From the NCBI GenBank assembly GCA_002425885.1, contig DINC01000082.1, forward strand, positions 62,300-70,907: a DNA stretch of 8,608 nt, given 5' to 3'. The stretch comes from Spirochaetia bacterium UBA5550. GTDB lineage: Bacteria > Spirochaetota > UBA4802 > UBA5550. The notes below the pieces were generated by a model, which saw nothing but the letters and a program-made list of their open reading frames with translations, made no database searches and was not told the origin of the DNA. A program made the position numbers and the translations under genes. Below are positions 1-7,422 of this stretch, one piece after another (position 1 is the stretch's first letter; each line of letters opens with the position of its first letter).

Positions 1-1707
1 CCCCGTGGGGAGAAAAAGAGCGACTCCTACGCGGATATCCCTGATACAAGAAGACCCTTTGTAAACGGCCCCACGGAAACTTCTCTCTACATAGATGATA
101 TTTATATTAAATACAGAAGGTTCAGGCTTTTTAAGAAGAGGAGACTTGTAGAGAGAAATAACTGGTTCGGTTTCGGATTTAACAAACGCCTTATTCCTGC
201 CAAGAAATTCATGGAGATACTTTCGTTAATCCATACCTATCAGGAAACACTCCTTGCAAGGCTTCCGTTATTCCTCGATGCTATTCTTAAAAGTGAAGAT
301 ATAGATAGTCCTGTAGAATACAATTACCTTAAGATGCTCAGGCGCTGGATGTCCATTACTCCATTCACAGCTGTGCAGTCTCACAGGATAAAATGGATGG
401 AGCAGTGGGGATTCGAAAGGGAACTCCGAGCGTTTACCATGAACCATTATGCATTCCTGAAAATTGAATTGAAGCAGAGAGAGAACCTCCTTGCATTTAC
501 TGAAAATCTTCTAAGGGAACAGCCTGATCTGCTGAAAGAGGAGATTTCTGAGAATGACGACAAGGGTACCGCTGTGAGGAAAGAGAACAGCAACTATCGC
601 AAGGAGAAGGAGATTTATGATTATATGGGGGCAATGCGATCCTTTGTAACCATTCCCGGTGAGAATGACAGCCTCCTTGCAGCGGAGCTGCGCAAGCGGT
701 ACGATATTTACTCTCTGACAGAATTTATAAATATGTCGCTGGAGGCACTTGTTTTCCAGAGGCCCTTTGCCATTACAGAGATTCGTGATTATTACGATAT
801 AAAACCCGCTGCGGTGAGCAGCGAAATATGGGACTGCAGTCCTGAAAAGCTGAAATCCTTCGGCAAAGACCCTGAATCAAAGAGAAAAAAGAGACTTGAA
901 AAGCTGAACAGGGATCTTCAGTGGTTTGATACTGTTTCAAGGCTTGTGAATATTGATGAAAACGGACAGAACCTGATAACAAAATCTGTTGAAGAGCAGT
1001 GGAAACTTGCTGATCGTGTAAACAGGGATGCTGCGGACTCCTTTAAGAAAAACTTTATCGTATATCTTGAAGGTGCTGTCCACTATTTCAAAGATCTTCT
1101 TCTTCAGATATTAGACGGAAGCCCTCTTCTCCTTGAAAAGAACGGAGTGCAGAGGGAGGGGGCTCTTTTTACACCTGATTATTTTAGTGAAGAGATCAGG
1201 GAGCTGGAATCACTCCTTGATACTTTTTTTACATTCCGCAACCACAACCCTACATTAAAAATTTCCGACGATGAAGTAAAAAAGATAATGCTTAAAAAAA
1301 TCTCCTCCATGGATCATGTGGAGACACTTATCTATAAAGGGGGAAGTGTCTTCTATGCTTTCGGGAAAAAGCTCCATGAGGTGTATCACAGACATATATT
1401 TACAGATACGGGAGCTGTTGTTACTGCAAAACCTCTCTCGCTGTCAGATACCGGTGAGCCTGATAAAGGGGGGATACCCTTTGCGGATTTTACTCTCAGG
1501 GGAACTGCTGTTAATACACCTCTCTTCAGGAGAATAGCGGGGCAGAGAATACTCAGTGAATCAAAACGCGGGGGAATTTATATTTTTATTATAGCCTTCT
1601 GCTACCAGATGTCAAATCTCTGCGTCTACCCGATGATACAGAATGATATTACAAAAAGAGACCTGCTGAAGAGAGAGATTACTGATCTTAAAGGAGACAC
1701 TGAATGA
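1..1707 (+). CDS. Large hypothetical protein, 5'-truncated by the window edge
   Basis: The reading frame is open from base 1 to the TGA at 1705-1707, giving 568 visible residues. The true start lies upstream of the window. The first in-frame ATG, at 211, has no ribosome binding site (the preceding bases read CTGCCAAGAAATTC) and is treated as an internal Met. The protein is rich in charged and aromatic residues, mostly helical in character, with no signal peptide or clear membrane segment in the visible part. A hydrophobic stretch near the C-terminus (IYIFIIAFCY) is too short and too polar at its flanks to call a membrane helix. I do not recognise a catalytic motif. Its general look resembles large conserved hypotheticals of spirochaetes (perhaps the DUF5312 type), which is only an impression. 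Its stop overlaps the next gene's start by ATGA, so the two are probably translationally coupled. Confidence 0.8.
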   Translation, partial: PRGEKKSDSYADIPDTRRPFVNGPTETSLYIDDIYIKYRRFRLFKKRRLVERNNWFGFGFNKRLIPAKKFMEILSLIHTYQETLLARLPLFLDAILKSEDIDSPVEYNYLKMLRRWMSITPFTAVQSHRIKWMEQWGFERELRAFTMNHYAFLKIELKQRENLLAFTENLLREQPDLLKEEISENDDKGTAVRKENSNYRKEKEIYDYMGAMRSFVTIPGENDSLLAAELRKRYDIYSLTEFINMSLEALVFQRPFAITEIRDYYDIKPAAVSSEIWDCSPEKLKSFGKDPESKRKKRLEKLNRDLQWFDTVSRLVNIDENGQNLITKSVEEQWKLADRVNRDAADSFKKNFIVYLEGAVHYFKDLLLQILDGSPLLLEKNGVQREGALFTPDYFSEEIRELESLLDTFFTFRNHNPTLKISDDEVKKIMLKKISSMDHVETLIYKGGSVFYAFGKKLHEVYHRHIFTDTGAVVTAKPLSLSDTGEPDKGGIPFADFTLRGTAVNTPLFRRIAGQRILSESKRGGIYIFIIAFCYQMSNLCVYPMIQNDITKRDLLKREITDLKGDTE

Positions 1708-3872
1708 TACTGAAAGATAAACCTGTCCTGCTGAAAGGGAAAGACGGCAGCATCGAAATCCTGCGGAACATATATGGAGTGCCGGAGATAACAGCCGTCA
1801 CATCCCGCGACAGCGCGTTTGCCCTTGGATGGGTACATGCCAATGACAGGCAGCTCCAGATGATGCTTACCAGGGTGATACTTGAGGGTAAAGCTGCGGA
1901 GAAACTTGCGGCGGACACGGCCCTTATTGAAGCTGATAAATATATCCGGTCACTTAATCTTTACCCTGACATGGATGAACAGTGCAGACGAATTGAACCT
2001 GAAGTGCTTGAATGCGCTCAGTGCTATGTTGAGGGGATTAACCTTTACCTCGAAAGTACTTCTCAGCTGCCTGAATTCAGGCTCCTTAAATACAGGCCTG
2101 AGCCATGGACGCTGAAAGACACAATGCTGCTTGCCAAGGTTTTTGCATACTTCGGGCTTGCCGACGCCCAGGGGAATATGGAGAAGCTTATTGTGCAGAT
2201 GGTACAGAATGATATTGATGAGAAAAAGATAAAGGAACTCTTCCCTTACCTGAAAGAGGAAATCGACAAAGATCTTCTGAAGAAGGTTAAACTCGCTCCC
2301 CCCATTGTGCCGGAAGCCCTGAGGTGGTTATCCGCTGTGCCCCGGTTTACAGGAAGCAACAACTGGGTCGTGGACGGCATGCACACAAGGAGCGGAAAAC
2401 CTATGTTATGCGGTGACCCTCATCTTGAGGTAAACAGGATGCCCGCTATATGGCATGAGATTGTGATAAGGCTCCCACGTGATACATTTATCGGCTTTGC
2501 CCTTCCCGGCACTCCGAGTATTGTAGTGGGGAGAAACAGAACATTATCCTTTTCACCGACATATACTTTTATGGATATGCTGGACTTCAGGATAGAAGAG
2601 TGCAGGGACGGCATGTACAGGCGCGGAAGCAGGTGGGTACCCTTTGATGTGCGGCGCGAAGTCATTAAGACAAAGAAGGGGGAGGAGATAAAAGTAGATT
2701 TCTATGAAAATGAGCACGGTATACTTGAGGGTAATCCCCTTGAGCCGGGATTTTATCTTGTGCGGTCATGGTCTGCGCAGCGTGGATGCGGAGCGCAGGA
2801 ACTTAACGTAATACATAATGTGATGAAATCAAGAAATGTCCGTGAGGCGATGAAGCATTACCGTAATCTTGATGCTGCCTCATTCAACTTCCTCATAGCG
2901 GACAGTTCAGGAAATATAGGATACCAGATGAGCGGCAGACTTTTTGCGCGGCCCAGGGGTGTCAGCGGGCTTGTTCCTCTGCCGGGATGGGAGAGTAAGT
3001 ATAACAGCAGGGGCTTTGTCCCTAAAACATCTCTCCCCTTCCTGTATAATCCCCCCGAAGGGATTATAGTTACGGCAAATCAGGATCTGAATCATCTCGG
3101 CAAGTGTGAGCCGATAAACCTCCCCATGGCGCCGTATCGTGCTGAAAGAATAGAACAACTGCTGAAAAAGAGAAAGAAACTTGATACAGAATATATGCAG
3201 GAGATACATTACGACCTTTACTCTCTGCAGGCTGAAAGATTCATGAAGCTCCTTGCTCCGCTGGTTTCAGACACAGCAAACGGAAAAATACTGAAGGAGT
3301 GGGATTACAAATACAATGCTGATTCACAGGGCGCTTCAATTTTTGAAAATGTCTACAGAGCAGTGCTGCTCCGTGTATTCGGCGATCACGGATTCGGCCG
3401 TGAAGCCCTGAATTATCTCCTTGATGAGACAGGTATATTCAACGATTATTTCGGTAATTTTGATAATATTATATTGAACCGGAAATCAGCCTGGTTCAGA
3501 ACAGGAACAAGGGATGATGTCCTCCGTATGGCAATTGATGAAGGCCTCAGGGTAAAAGTTAAACCCTACGGGAAGACCCGCAGACTTTATTTTAAACATC
3601 TCCTGTTCGGGGATAAGCTCCCATCTTTTATAGGCCTTGATTACGGCCCAGTTGAACTTCCGGGGAACAGGGCCACTGTGACACAGGGGCAGATATTCAA
3701 ATCCGCAGGCAGAACAACAACCTTCAGCCCCTCATGCAGAATAATTGCTGACATGTCGGGAACAGAACTGCTGACAAATATGCCCGGCGGAAATTGCGAC
3801 AGGCCTTTCTCTAAATGGTATAAAAATAATATGAATGACTGGCTGGGGGGAGTTTATAAAAAGCTTTCATGA
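1704..3872 (+). CDS. Penicillin acylase (penicillin amidase) family Ntn hydrolase
   Basis: This is a 722-residue member of the penicillin acylase family, whose members cleave amide bonds (beta-lactam side chains, acyl-homoserine lactones, other N-acyl compounds) after self-cleaving into alpha and beta chains. The N-terminal part carries the family signature: YGVPEI near residue 25, then FALGWVHANDR. The beta chain would begin at Ser218 in TGSNNW, the N-terminal nucleophile. DPHLE follows with His at beta position 23, and VTAN supplies the oxyanion-hole Asn459 (beta 242). His at B23 is shared with cephalosporin and acyl-homoserine-lactone acylases, whereas E. coli penicillin G acylase has Gln there. 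No signal peptide is visible at the N-terminus, unlike the usual periplasmic enzymes. The start is supported by AAGGAG at 1691-1696, seven bases before ATG, and by the ATGA overlap with the previous gene. The substrate cannot be told from sequence. Confidence 0.93.
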   Translation: MILKDKPVLLKGKDGSIEILRNIYGVPEITAVTSRDSAFALGWVHANDRQLQMMLTRVILEGKAAEKLAADTALIEADKYIRSLNLYPDMDEQCRRIEPEVLECAQCYVEGINLYLESTSQLPEFRLLKYRPEPWTLKDTMLLAKVFAYFGLADAQGNMEKLIVQMVQNDIDEKKIKELFPYLKEEIDKDLLKKVKLAPPIVPEALRWLSAVPRFTGSNNWVVDGMHTRSGKPMLCGDPHLEVNRMPAIWHEIVIRLPRDTFIGFALPGTPSIVVGRNRTLSFSPTYTFMDMLDFRIEECRDGMYRRGSRWVPFDVRREVIKTKKGEEIKVDFYENEHGILEGNPLEPGFYLVRSWSAQRGCGAQELNVIHNVMKSRNVREAMKHYRNLDAASFNFLIADSSGNIGYQMSGRLFARPRGVSGLVPLPGWESKYNSRGFVPKTSLPFLYNPPEGIIVTANQDLNHLGKCEPINLPMAPYRAERIEQLLKKRKKLDTEYMQEIHYDLYSLQAERFMKLLAPLVSDTANGKILKEWDYKYNADSQGASIFENVYRAVLLRVFGDHGFGREALNYLLDETGIFNDYFGNFDNIILNRKSAWFRTGTRDDVLRMAIDEGLRVKVKPYGKTRRLYFKHLLFGDKLPSFIGLDYGPVELPGNRATVTQGQIFKSAGRTTTFSPSCRIIADMSGTELLTNMPGGNCDRPFSKWYKNNMNDWLGGVYKKLS

Positions 3873-3879
3873 TTTATTC

Positions 3880-3908
3880 TTGACATGTTATTTTTATGTG
3901 CATATTAT
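3880..3908 (+). promoter_or_regulatory. Sigma-70-type promoter for the small lipoprotein gene
   Basis: A perfect -35 box TTGACA (3880-3885) is followed after exactly 17 bases by TATTAT (3903-3908), five of six matches to the -10 consensus. It lies in the 68-base gap between the acylase stop and the lipoprotein start. Transcription would begin near 3915, leaving a leader of about 26 bases. This suggests the lipoprotein has its own strong promoter and does not depend on readthrough from the acylase. Confidence 0.8.
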
Positions 3909-3940
3909 AAAATTGAAATCCAACCTGTGGAGGAGAAACT

Positions 3941-4222
3941 ATGCGTTTCTGGAATTTTCTGATTATGGCTGCTCTTGTACTCTCACTTTCAGCCGGATGT
4001 GGCAGTAAAAATAAAGTAATGACCATAGAGGATTACGCAAAGATTGAGAGCGAAATGGAACTGCCTGATCCTGAAATTGATCCTGCAAGGGTGGGAGCAG
4101 TGGCATCAAAATACGGTTATACCTATGAGCAGTATAAGGAATTTTATGACAAGGTTCAGAAAGATCCGGATCTGCAGGAAAAACTCGGTGAATTGACACT
4201 TAAGAAACAGAAGAACCGCTAA
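3941..4222 (+). CDS. Small lipoprotein of unknown function
   Basis: The 93-residue product opens with a lipoprotein signal: Arg2, a hydrophobic core (residues 5-16), then LSAGC with the lipidated Cys at position 20. The -3 residue is Ser, not the usual Leu, a relaxation known from spirochaete lipoproteins. The mature part is about 74 residues, soluble and charged, with a C-terminal helical stretch containing KYGYTYEQYKEFYDK and DPDLQEKLGEL. This pattern occurs in small exported proteins with no assigned role. GGAGGAG at 3929-3935 sits five bases before the ATG, an excellent ribosome binding site. A dedicated promoter precedes it and a hairpin follows the stop, so it is probably a single-gene unit. 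The lipoprotein assignment is strong; the function is unknown. Confidence 0.88.
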   Translation: MRFWNFLIMAALVLSLSAGCGSKNKVMTIEDYAKIESEMELPDPEIDPARVGAVASKYGYTYEQYKEFYDKVQKDPDLQEKLGELTLKKQKNR

Positions 4223-4227
4223 AGGCC

Positions 4228-4246
4228 CGCATCATTACATGATGCG
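4228..4246. terminator. Hairpin between convergent genes, possible bidirectional terminator
   Basis: CGCATCAT (4228-4235) and ATGATGCG (4239-4246) form a perfect 8-bp stem around a 3-base loop. It lies just after the + strand lipoprotein stop and overlaps the stop codon of the - strand phosphoesterase gene. Neither side has a full U tract: the + strand continues CTTCTGTTC and the - strand GGCCTTT. It fits a weak shared terminator or 3' end stabiliser for both converging transcripts. Confidence 0.5.
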
Positions 4247-4705
4247 CTTCTGTTCAAATATCCATTCTTTATCGTCTCCGATTTTAATAATCCCGTAATT
4301 TCCGGTGGAGAGATCCCCCGGGTTGAAAAGTACGGGATTATTAATACTCAGAAAGTTCTGATGAGTATGCCCGAAGAACACAACCTCTGCATTTATTTCA
4401 TCTGCATATTTTGTAAGAGAAAAGACCCCTGATTTAACATTGTACAGATGCCCGTGCGTAATCAGCACTTTTTTACCCTCTATGTTTTCAATAAGGGAAA
4501 TCTCCTCATCCGGTGAAGAATAAATATCCGTGTTCCCCGCAACAGCAAGAACAACGCAGTTCCCGGGAACATCAGCGGCCCTTATATCCTTAACACCGTC
4601 ACCGCAGTGAATAATAATGTCAAAGGGTGAGGAGATATCTATGCAGCGCTGAAGAGTCTCTCTCCTGCCGTGACTATCTGAAACAACAAGTATTTTTACG
4701 GTCAT
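4235..4705 (-). CDS. YfcE/MJ0936-type metallophosphoesterase
   Basis: This 156-residue protein belongs to the small calcineurin-like phosphodiesterases, which use two metal ions to hydrolyse phosphodiester bonds. All metal-ligand motifs are present: SDSHG (Asp10, His12), HCGDG (Asp36), GNTD (Asn58), THGH (His84) and GHTH (His113, His115). There is no signal peptide, so it should be cytoplasmic. I chose the ATG at 4705: it overlaps the upstream gene's stop by ATGA and has AGGA a few bases before it. A longer reading from 4732 would use a TTG codon, add nine residues before the conserved MTVKILVVSDSHG start, and has less support. Coupling to the receiver-phosphatase gene suggests a shared signalling role, but the physiological substrate of this family is generally unclear. 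Confidence 0.92.
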   Translation of the reverse strand: MTVKILVVSDSHGRRETLQRCIDISSPFDIIIHCGDGVKDIRAADVPGNCVVLAVAGNTDIYSSPDEEISLIENIEGKKVLITHGHLYNVKSGVFSLTKYADEINAEVVFFGHTHQNFLSINNPVLFNPGDLSTGNYGIIKIGDDKEWIFEQKRIM

Positions 4706-5802
4706 TTTTTCCTGATAATCATTATTGTACAATCATCCGAGCGGATATATTTCTGCTCAGAAATTACAGAGGTGAATTCAAGAAATGATTCTCTCCCTGT
4801 TACAGGTTTTTCTGTGAGTGTTTTAAGAAATTCATCCAGTTCAATCTTGTGGTAATTGTCATCAATTACATCCTCAAGCCCGTCGGTGAAGATAAAGAGG
4901 GAATCCCCCTTCTCCATAACTGCGTCATAAGTAGGGTAAACTACATCTTTAATGGGCCCTAGAAACGGGTCGCTCCCGGGCAGTGATTTATATCCTGAAG
5001 AGTTAATTATATAGGGGTTCGGATGCCCTGCGTTGGCATACTTTAAATTACCGGTGGCGCTCTCTATAATTCCGCAGAACATTGTGACAAAGGATTCAAC
5101 AGGGAGATTTGCCGCAAGTTCCTGGTTAACAATGGTCATAATCTTTCCGGGGTCTTCAGTCTCCTTTACCGCATTACGGAATACCATCTTAACAATCGCT
5201 GTAAACATAGATGCGGAAATGCTGTGTCCTGAAACATCCGCAACAAAGAACATAATGCTGTCATTACGGAAATGGATATAATCATAAAGATCTCCGCCGA
5301 TGTCAGAAAGTGGTTGTGACCAGCAGTGAATATCCACGTCGTCCGAAATATAGTCCGGATCAGGATAAATATACTTTTGCAGCTTCCGTGCCATAAAGAG
5401 TTCGATCTTCATGAATTCATTAAAATCAAGGATTTCGCCGATCTTCAGCCCGTTTTCAATCCTCTTGAGCATAACCTCTGTCTGCTCCGGTTTGGTGATG
5501 AAGTCGTAAGCCCCGAGTTTATAGCTCTCAATGCGGAGGTCGGCATCGTGATTCCCTGAAACCATGAGCACAGGTTTGCTTGTTATATTACTCTTTCTTA
5601 TGTGTCGCAGTACATCAAGGCCGTTCATATGCGGCATATACATATCGAGAACAATGAGGTCAACATAAAGCGACTCAAGCTTCTCAATGGCCTCGAGCCC
5701 GTCCTGGGCAGTAAATACGACATAACCCGCCCTGGTTAGGATTTTTTTCATGAAGTCGCGGATCTGAGCTTCATCATCAATAAGTAGAATTCTTTTTTTC
5801 AT
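4702..5802 (-). CDS. Response regulator with PP2C/SpoIIE phosphatase output (RsbU-like)
   Basis: A 366-residue cytoplasmic regulator. Residues 1-120 are a receiver domain: acidic pocket Asp9-Asp10, phosphoacceptor Asp53 in VLDMYMP, Ser82 and Lys104 in TKPE. A helical linker follows, with ARKLQKYIYPDP (138-149) matching the Q..llP signature that usually precedes SpoIIE-type phosphatases. Residues about 157-366 form the PP2C domain, with metal-binding Asp171 in IGGDLYD, DVSGH (189-193), NAGHP (257-261), TDGLED (306-311) and SDDCT (355-359), so it looks active. Such proteins typically dephosphorylate an anti-sigma-factor antagonist when the receiver is phosphorylated, controlling a partner switch. 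No cognate kinase, antagonist or anti-sigma factor is in the window. The start has CAGGA seven bases upstream and its own promoter. It overlaps the phosphoesterase gene by ATGA. Confidence 0.95.
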   Translation of the reverse strand: MKKRILLIDDEAQIRDFMKKILTRAGYVVFTAQDGLEAIEKLESLYVDLIVLDMYMPHMNGLDVLRHIRKSNITSKPVLMVSGNHDADLRIESYKLGAYDFITKPEQTEVMLKRIENGLKIGEILDFNEFMKIELFMARKLQKYIYPDPDYISDDVDIHCWSQPLSDIGGDLYDYIHFRNDSIMFFVADVSGHSISASMFTAIVKMVFRNAVKETEDPGKIMTIVNQELAANLPVESFVTMFCGIIESATGNLKYANAGHPNPYIINSSGYKSLPGSDPFLGPIKDVVYPTYDAVMEKGDSLFIFTDGLEDVIDDNYHKIELDEFLKTLTEKPVTGRESFLEFTSVISEQKYIRSDDCTIMIIRKK

Positions 5803-5822
5803 TAATTATTCCTGATATCTGG

Positions 5823-5851
5823 ATATTAACAGGAGATTGCGGAAAGGTCAA
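5823..5851 (-). promoter_or_regulatory. Extended -10 promoter for the receiver-phosphatase operon
   Basis: On the - strand TTGACC (5851-5846) is followed by a 17-base spacer ending in TGT and then TAATAT (5828-5823). The TG one base before the -10 box gives an extended -10 element. Transcription would start near 5816, about 14 bases before the ATG at 5802, which leaves just enough room for the CAGGA ribosome binding site. It separates the regulator/phosphoesterase pair from the membrane-protein genes upstream. Confidence 0.7.
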
Positions 5852-5886
5852 GAGTAAAAATTTCCAGGGAGAGACTCAGAATTTTT

Positions 5887-6414
5887 TTACCGGAAGATGC
5901 TTCCGCATGCGCTGCACTTTCCGGTCTCCCTTTCGTGGAGTATCTGTTCAATTTGGGCACCGCAGTTGGGACAGGTGTGAATTTTTTTTGTTTTAGAAGA
6001 TTTCCCCTCAATGAAGAATTCGTCGGTGTTACGGTCCATATAACCTTTGATCATATCGAGGCTTATAGCCCTGTTCAGAAGTTCCCGCGCATCCATCTCC
6101 CCGATACCGAGGTTCCGGCTTATCTCGGTAACGCTTATCCGCCTGTAAGTTTTTATAAGAGAAGTGAGCTGCTTCAGCCTCTCCTCATATTGAGTATGCC
6201 TCTGCCCGCTTCTAAAGAGAGCAGCTCCCGGAATAATCAGGCAGAGAGCAAGGCCCATAAAAATTATTGCTGTTGCCACACCTTCAGCTTTGTTCATGCT
6301 GTAGTCGGTTATAAAACCGAAAATGGATATAAGAAGCAGAAGCACTCCGGAAACAAAAAGAATAACCCCTGCTGTTTTTTTAACCGTATCTTTTATGAAA
6401 AATATAAATTTCAA
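5887..6414 (-). CDS. Two-helix membrane protein with winged-helix (PCI-like) segment and C-terminal zinc ribbon
   Basis: The 175-residue protein has two membrane helices near the N-terminus (about residues 14-36 and 45-67) joined by a short loop. A basic linker and a helical region (about 83-135) look like a PCI/winged-helix fold (RRISVTEISRNLGIGEMDAR, then IKGYMDR). A C-terminal zinc ribbon follows, with CPNCG near residue 147 and CSACG near 168. The soluble part should be cytoplasmic. The start is a TTG at 6414, since the frame is closed by TAG at 6427-6429 and the next ATG would remove the first helix. AGGGGG nine bases upstream is a weak ribosome binding site, so translation probably depends on coupling to the preceding gene, whose stop is that same TAG. 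Winged helices of this kind can bind nucleic acid or mediate protein contacts. The function is unknown. Confidence 0.82.
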   Translation of the reverse strand: MKFIFFIKDTVKKTAGVILFVSGVLLLLISIFGFITDYSMNKAEGVATAIIFMGLALCLIIPGAALFRSGQRHTQYEERLKQLTSLIKTYRRISVTEISRNLGIGEMDARELLNRAISLDMIKGYMDRNTDEFFIEGKSSKTKKIHTCPNCGAQIEQILHERETGKCSACGSIFR

Positions 6415-6426
6415 GGAAACAGCCCC

Positions 6427-6855
6427 CTACTCAGTAACATTTTTCCTGTTTTCAAAGAAGAGCATACCTCCCCCCATTGAGGATATAATGATCATGAAAA
6501 TGGCAGTTTTAAGCCCCAGCATTGAACCCCCTTTTCTCCTGTCCAGAAGAAGTTCAAGGTATACCTTTTCCTCTGCTTTAATCTCCCCGCCGCTGTAAAT
6601 CATGAAATCGAAATACCTGATTGTATTTTTGACAGCAGTGCCGTCGGAGTCCCAGTATCTGTACCCCGCAAAGAGCTGAGGTTCACGGAGCATAACATAC
6701 CCCTGTTTCATCGTTTCAGCAGAGGAGATGAGCTTCGCGGCAGCAGGCTCAACGGACATCTTCGAGTAGAGCGAAACTCCTCCGGTAAAAAGAGCAATAA
6801 CAAGCGGTACAATTATGAATGCTTTATAAAGATTACTGTCGTTTATCTTTTCCAT
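6427..6855 (-). CDS. Membrane protein with two flanking transmembrane segments, unknown function
   Basis: The 142-residue product has a hydrophobic segment near the N-terminus (about residues 11-31) and another near the C-terminus (about 112-133). About 80 residues lie between them and are probably exposed outside the inner membrane, with both short tails inside. The middle part contains REPQLFAGYRYWDSDGTAV and a long strand-like region ending KVYLELLLDRR. I do not recognise the family. The ATG at 6855 shares one base with the upstream lipoprotein's TAA stop, and AAGG sits seven bases before it, so coupling is likely. Downstream, only 12 bases separate its stop from the TTG start of the winged-helix/zinc-ribbon gene. 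Position and topology suggest it works with these two neighbours at the cytoplasmic membrane. Confidence 0.85.
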   Translation of the reverse strand: MEKINDSNLYKAFIIVPLVIALFTGGVSLYSKMSVEPAAAKLISSAETMKQGYVMLREPQLFAGYRYWDSDGTAVKNTIRYFDFMIYSGGEIKAEEKVYLELLLDRRKGGSMLGLKTAIFMIIISSMGGGMLFFENRKNVTE

Positions 6856-7334
6856 TACTTAACCTTTTCGCCAAGGAGTTTCACAATATCTTTTTTTTCA
6901 AATTTTATGGAATCCAGTTTTACGTTTTTATCATCAAGAAACCTGTTCCCCGACTCGTCGGGTGTACCTATTTTATCGGGTGATACAGCAAGCATACCGA
7001 AAAGCTTCTCAGCTTTTTCACCTTTTATATCGATTTTCTCTTTGATAACTCCTGTTTCAAAAGGGAGTATTGCGGGAATTTTAAAGGGTATGGATATAAG
7101 CTCATCCCCTGAATCGTTAATCAGTAAAATATTACCCTCTATATTTATAAAGGCAGTTGAATCATTTTCGTTCTTAATTCCCCCGGTAAAAAAAATGGAC
7201 CAGCTTTTATCTTCACCCTGCACAACCGCCGCTTTAACGGATGGAGAGATAACCCTTTCCGGAGTTTTGGCACATGAGGTGACGAGTGAAACCGCTGCAA
7301 GGAGGAGAATCCCCCTGAGATATAATTTATGCAT
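6855..7334 (-). CDS. Lipoprotein with a beta-rich LEA14/FxLYD-like domain
   Basis: From the ATG at 7334 the product is 159 residues. It starts MHKLYLRG, has a hydrophobic core and a lipobox VTSC with the lipidated Cys at position 21. The mature part looks beta-rich: GGIKNENDSTAFINIEG, ILLINDSGDELISIPF, then PAILPFETGVIKEKIDIKG. The order 'N-rich strand, strand, Pro-Phe turn, strand' recalls immunoglobulin-like LEA14/WHy or FxLYD domains; this is a tentative reading. A longer frame starting at 7421 would add 29 residues in front of a proper lipoprotein signal and would place the AGGAG at 7346-7350 inside the gene, so I reject it. That AGGAG is 11 bases from the chosen ATG, slightly long. It is the first gene of a three-gene unit with two membrane proteins. 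Confidence 0.85.
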   Translation of the reverse strand: MHKLYLRGILLLAAVSLVTSCAKTPERVISPSVKAAVVQGEDKSWSIFFTGGIKNENDSTAFINIEGNILLINDSGDELISIPFKIPAILPFETGVIKEKIDIKGEKAEKLFGMLAVSPDKIGTPDESGNRFLDDKNVKLDSIKFEKKDIVKLLGEKVK

Positions 7335-7406
7335 TAATTTATGGTCTCCTGTGGATCTTTTGTAAAAAATGATCATATTAAGTAAAATGAAAGTCAAGAA
7401 AAATAC

Positions 7407-7420
7407 TGCCGGAGGGGGCA
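7407..7420 (-). terminator. Weak hairpin plus T-run after the coiled-coil gene
   Basis: Just past the TAG at 7423-7425, on the - strand, TGCC and GGCA form a 4-bp GC-rich stem around a 6-base loop, followed a few bases later by TATTTTTC. The stem is short, so termination may be partial and the lipoprotein operon could receive readthrough from the coiled-coil gene. Confidence 0.3.
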
Positions 7421-7422
7421 CC

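Noticed and set aside
3..76. Inverted repeat CCGTGGGG (3-10) and CCCCACGG (69-76)
   Set aside because: It lies inside the open coding frame with a 58-base loop and has no accompanying feature; likely chance.
5826..6011. 61-codon - strand frame across the end of the zinc-ribbon gene
   Set aside because: It covers the promoter of the receiver-phosphatase operon and the zinc-ribbon C-terminus in another frame; no homology pattern is visible.
5935..6480. 181-codon + strand frame opposite the zinc-ribbon gene
   Set aside because: The peptide has no domain logic and overlaps two well-supported - strand genes; the start lacks a ribosome binding site.
7372..7397. Promoter-like TTGACT and TATGAT upstream of the three-gene membrane operon (- strand)
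   Set aside because: The spacer is only 14 bases, too short for a standard sigma-70 promoter, so the operon's promoter remains undetermined.
7335..7421. Longer start of the lipoprotein at 7421
   Set aside because: It would bury a complete lipoprotein signal and its AGGAG inside the gene.
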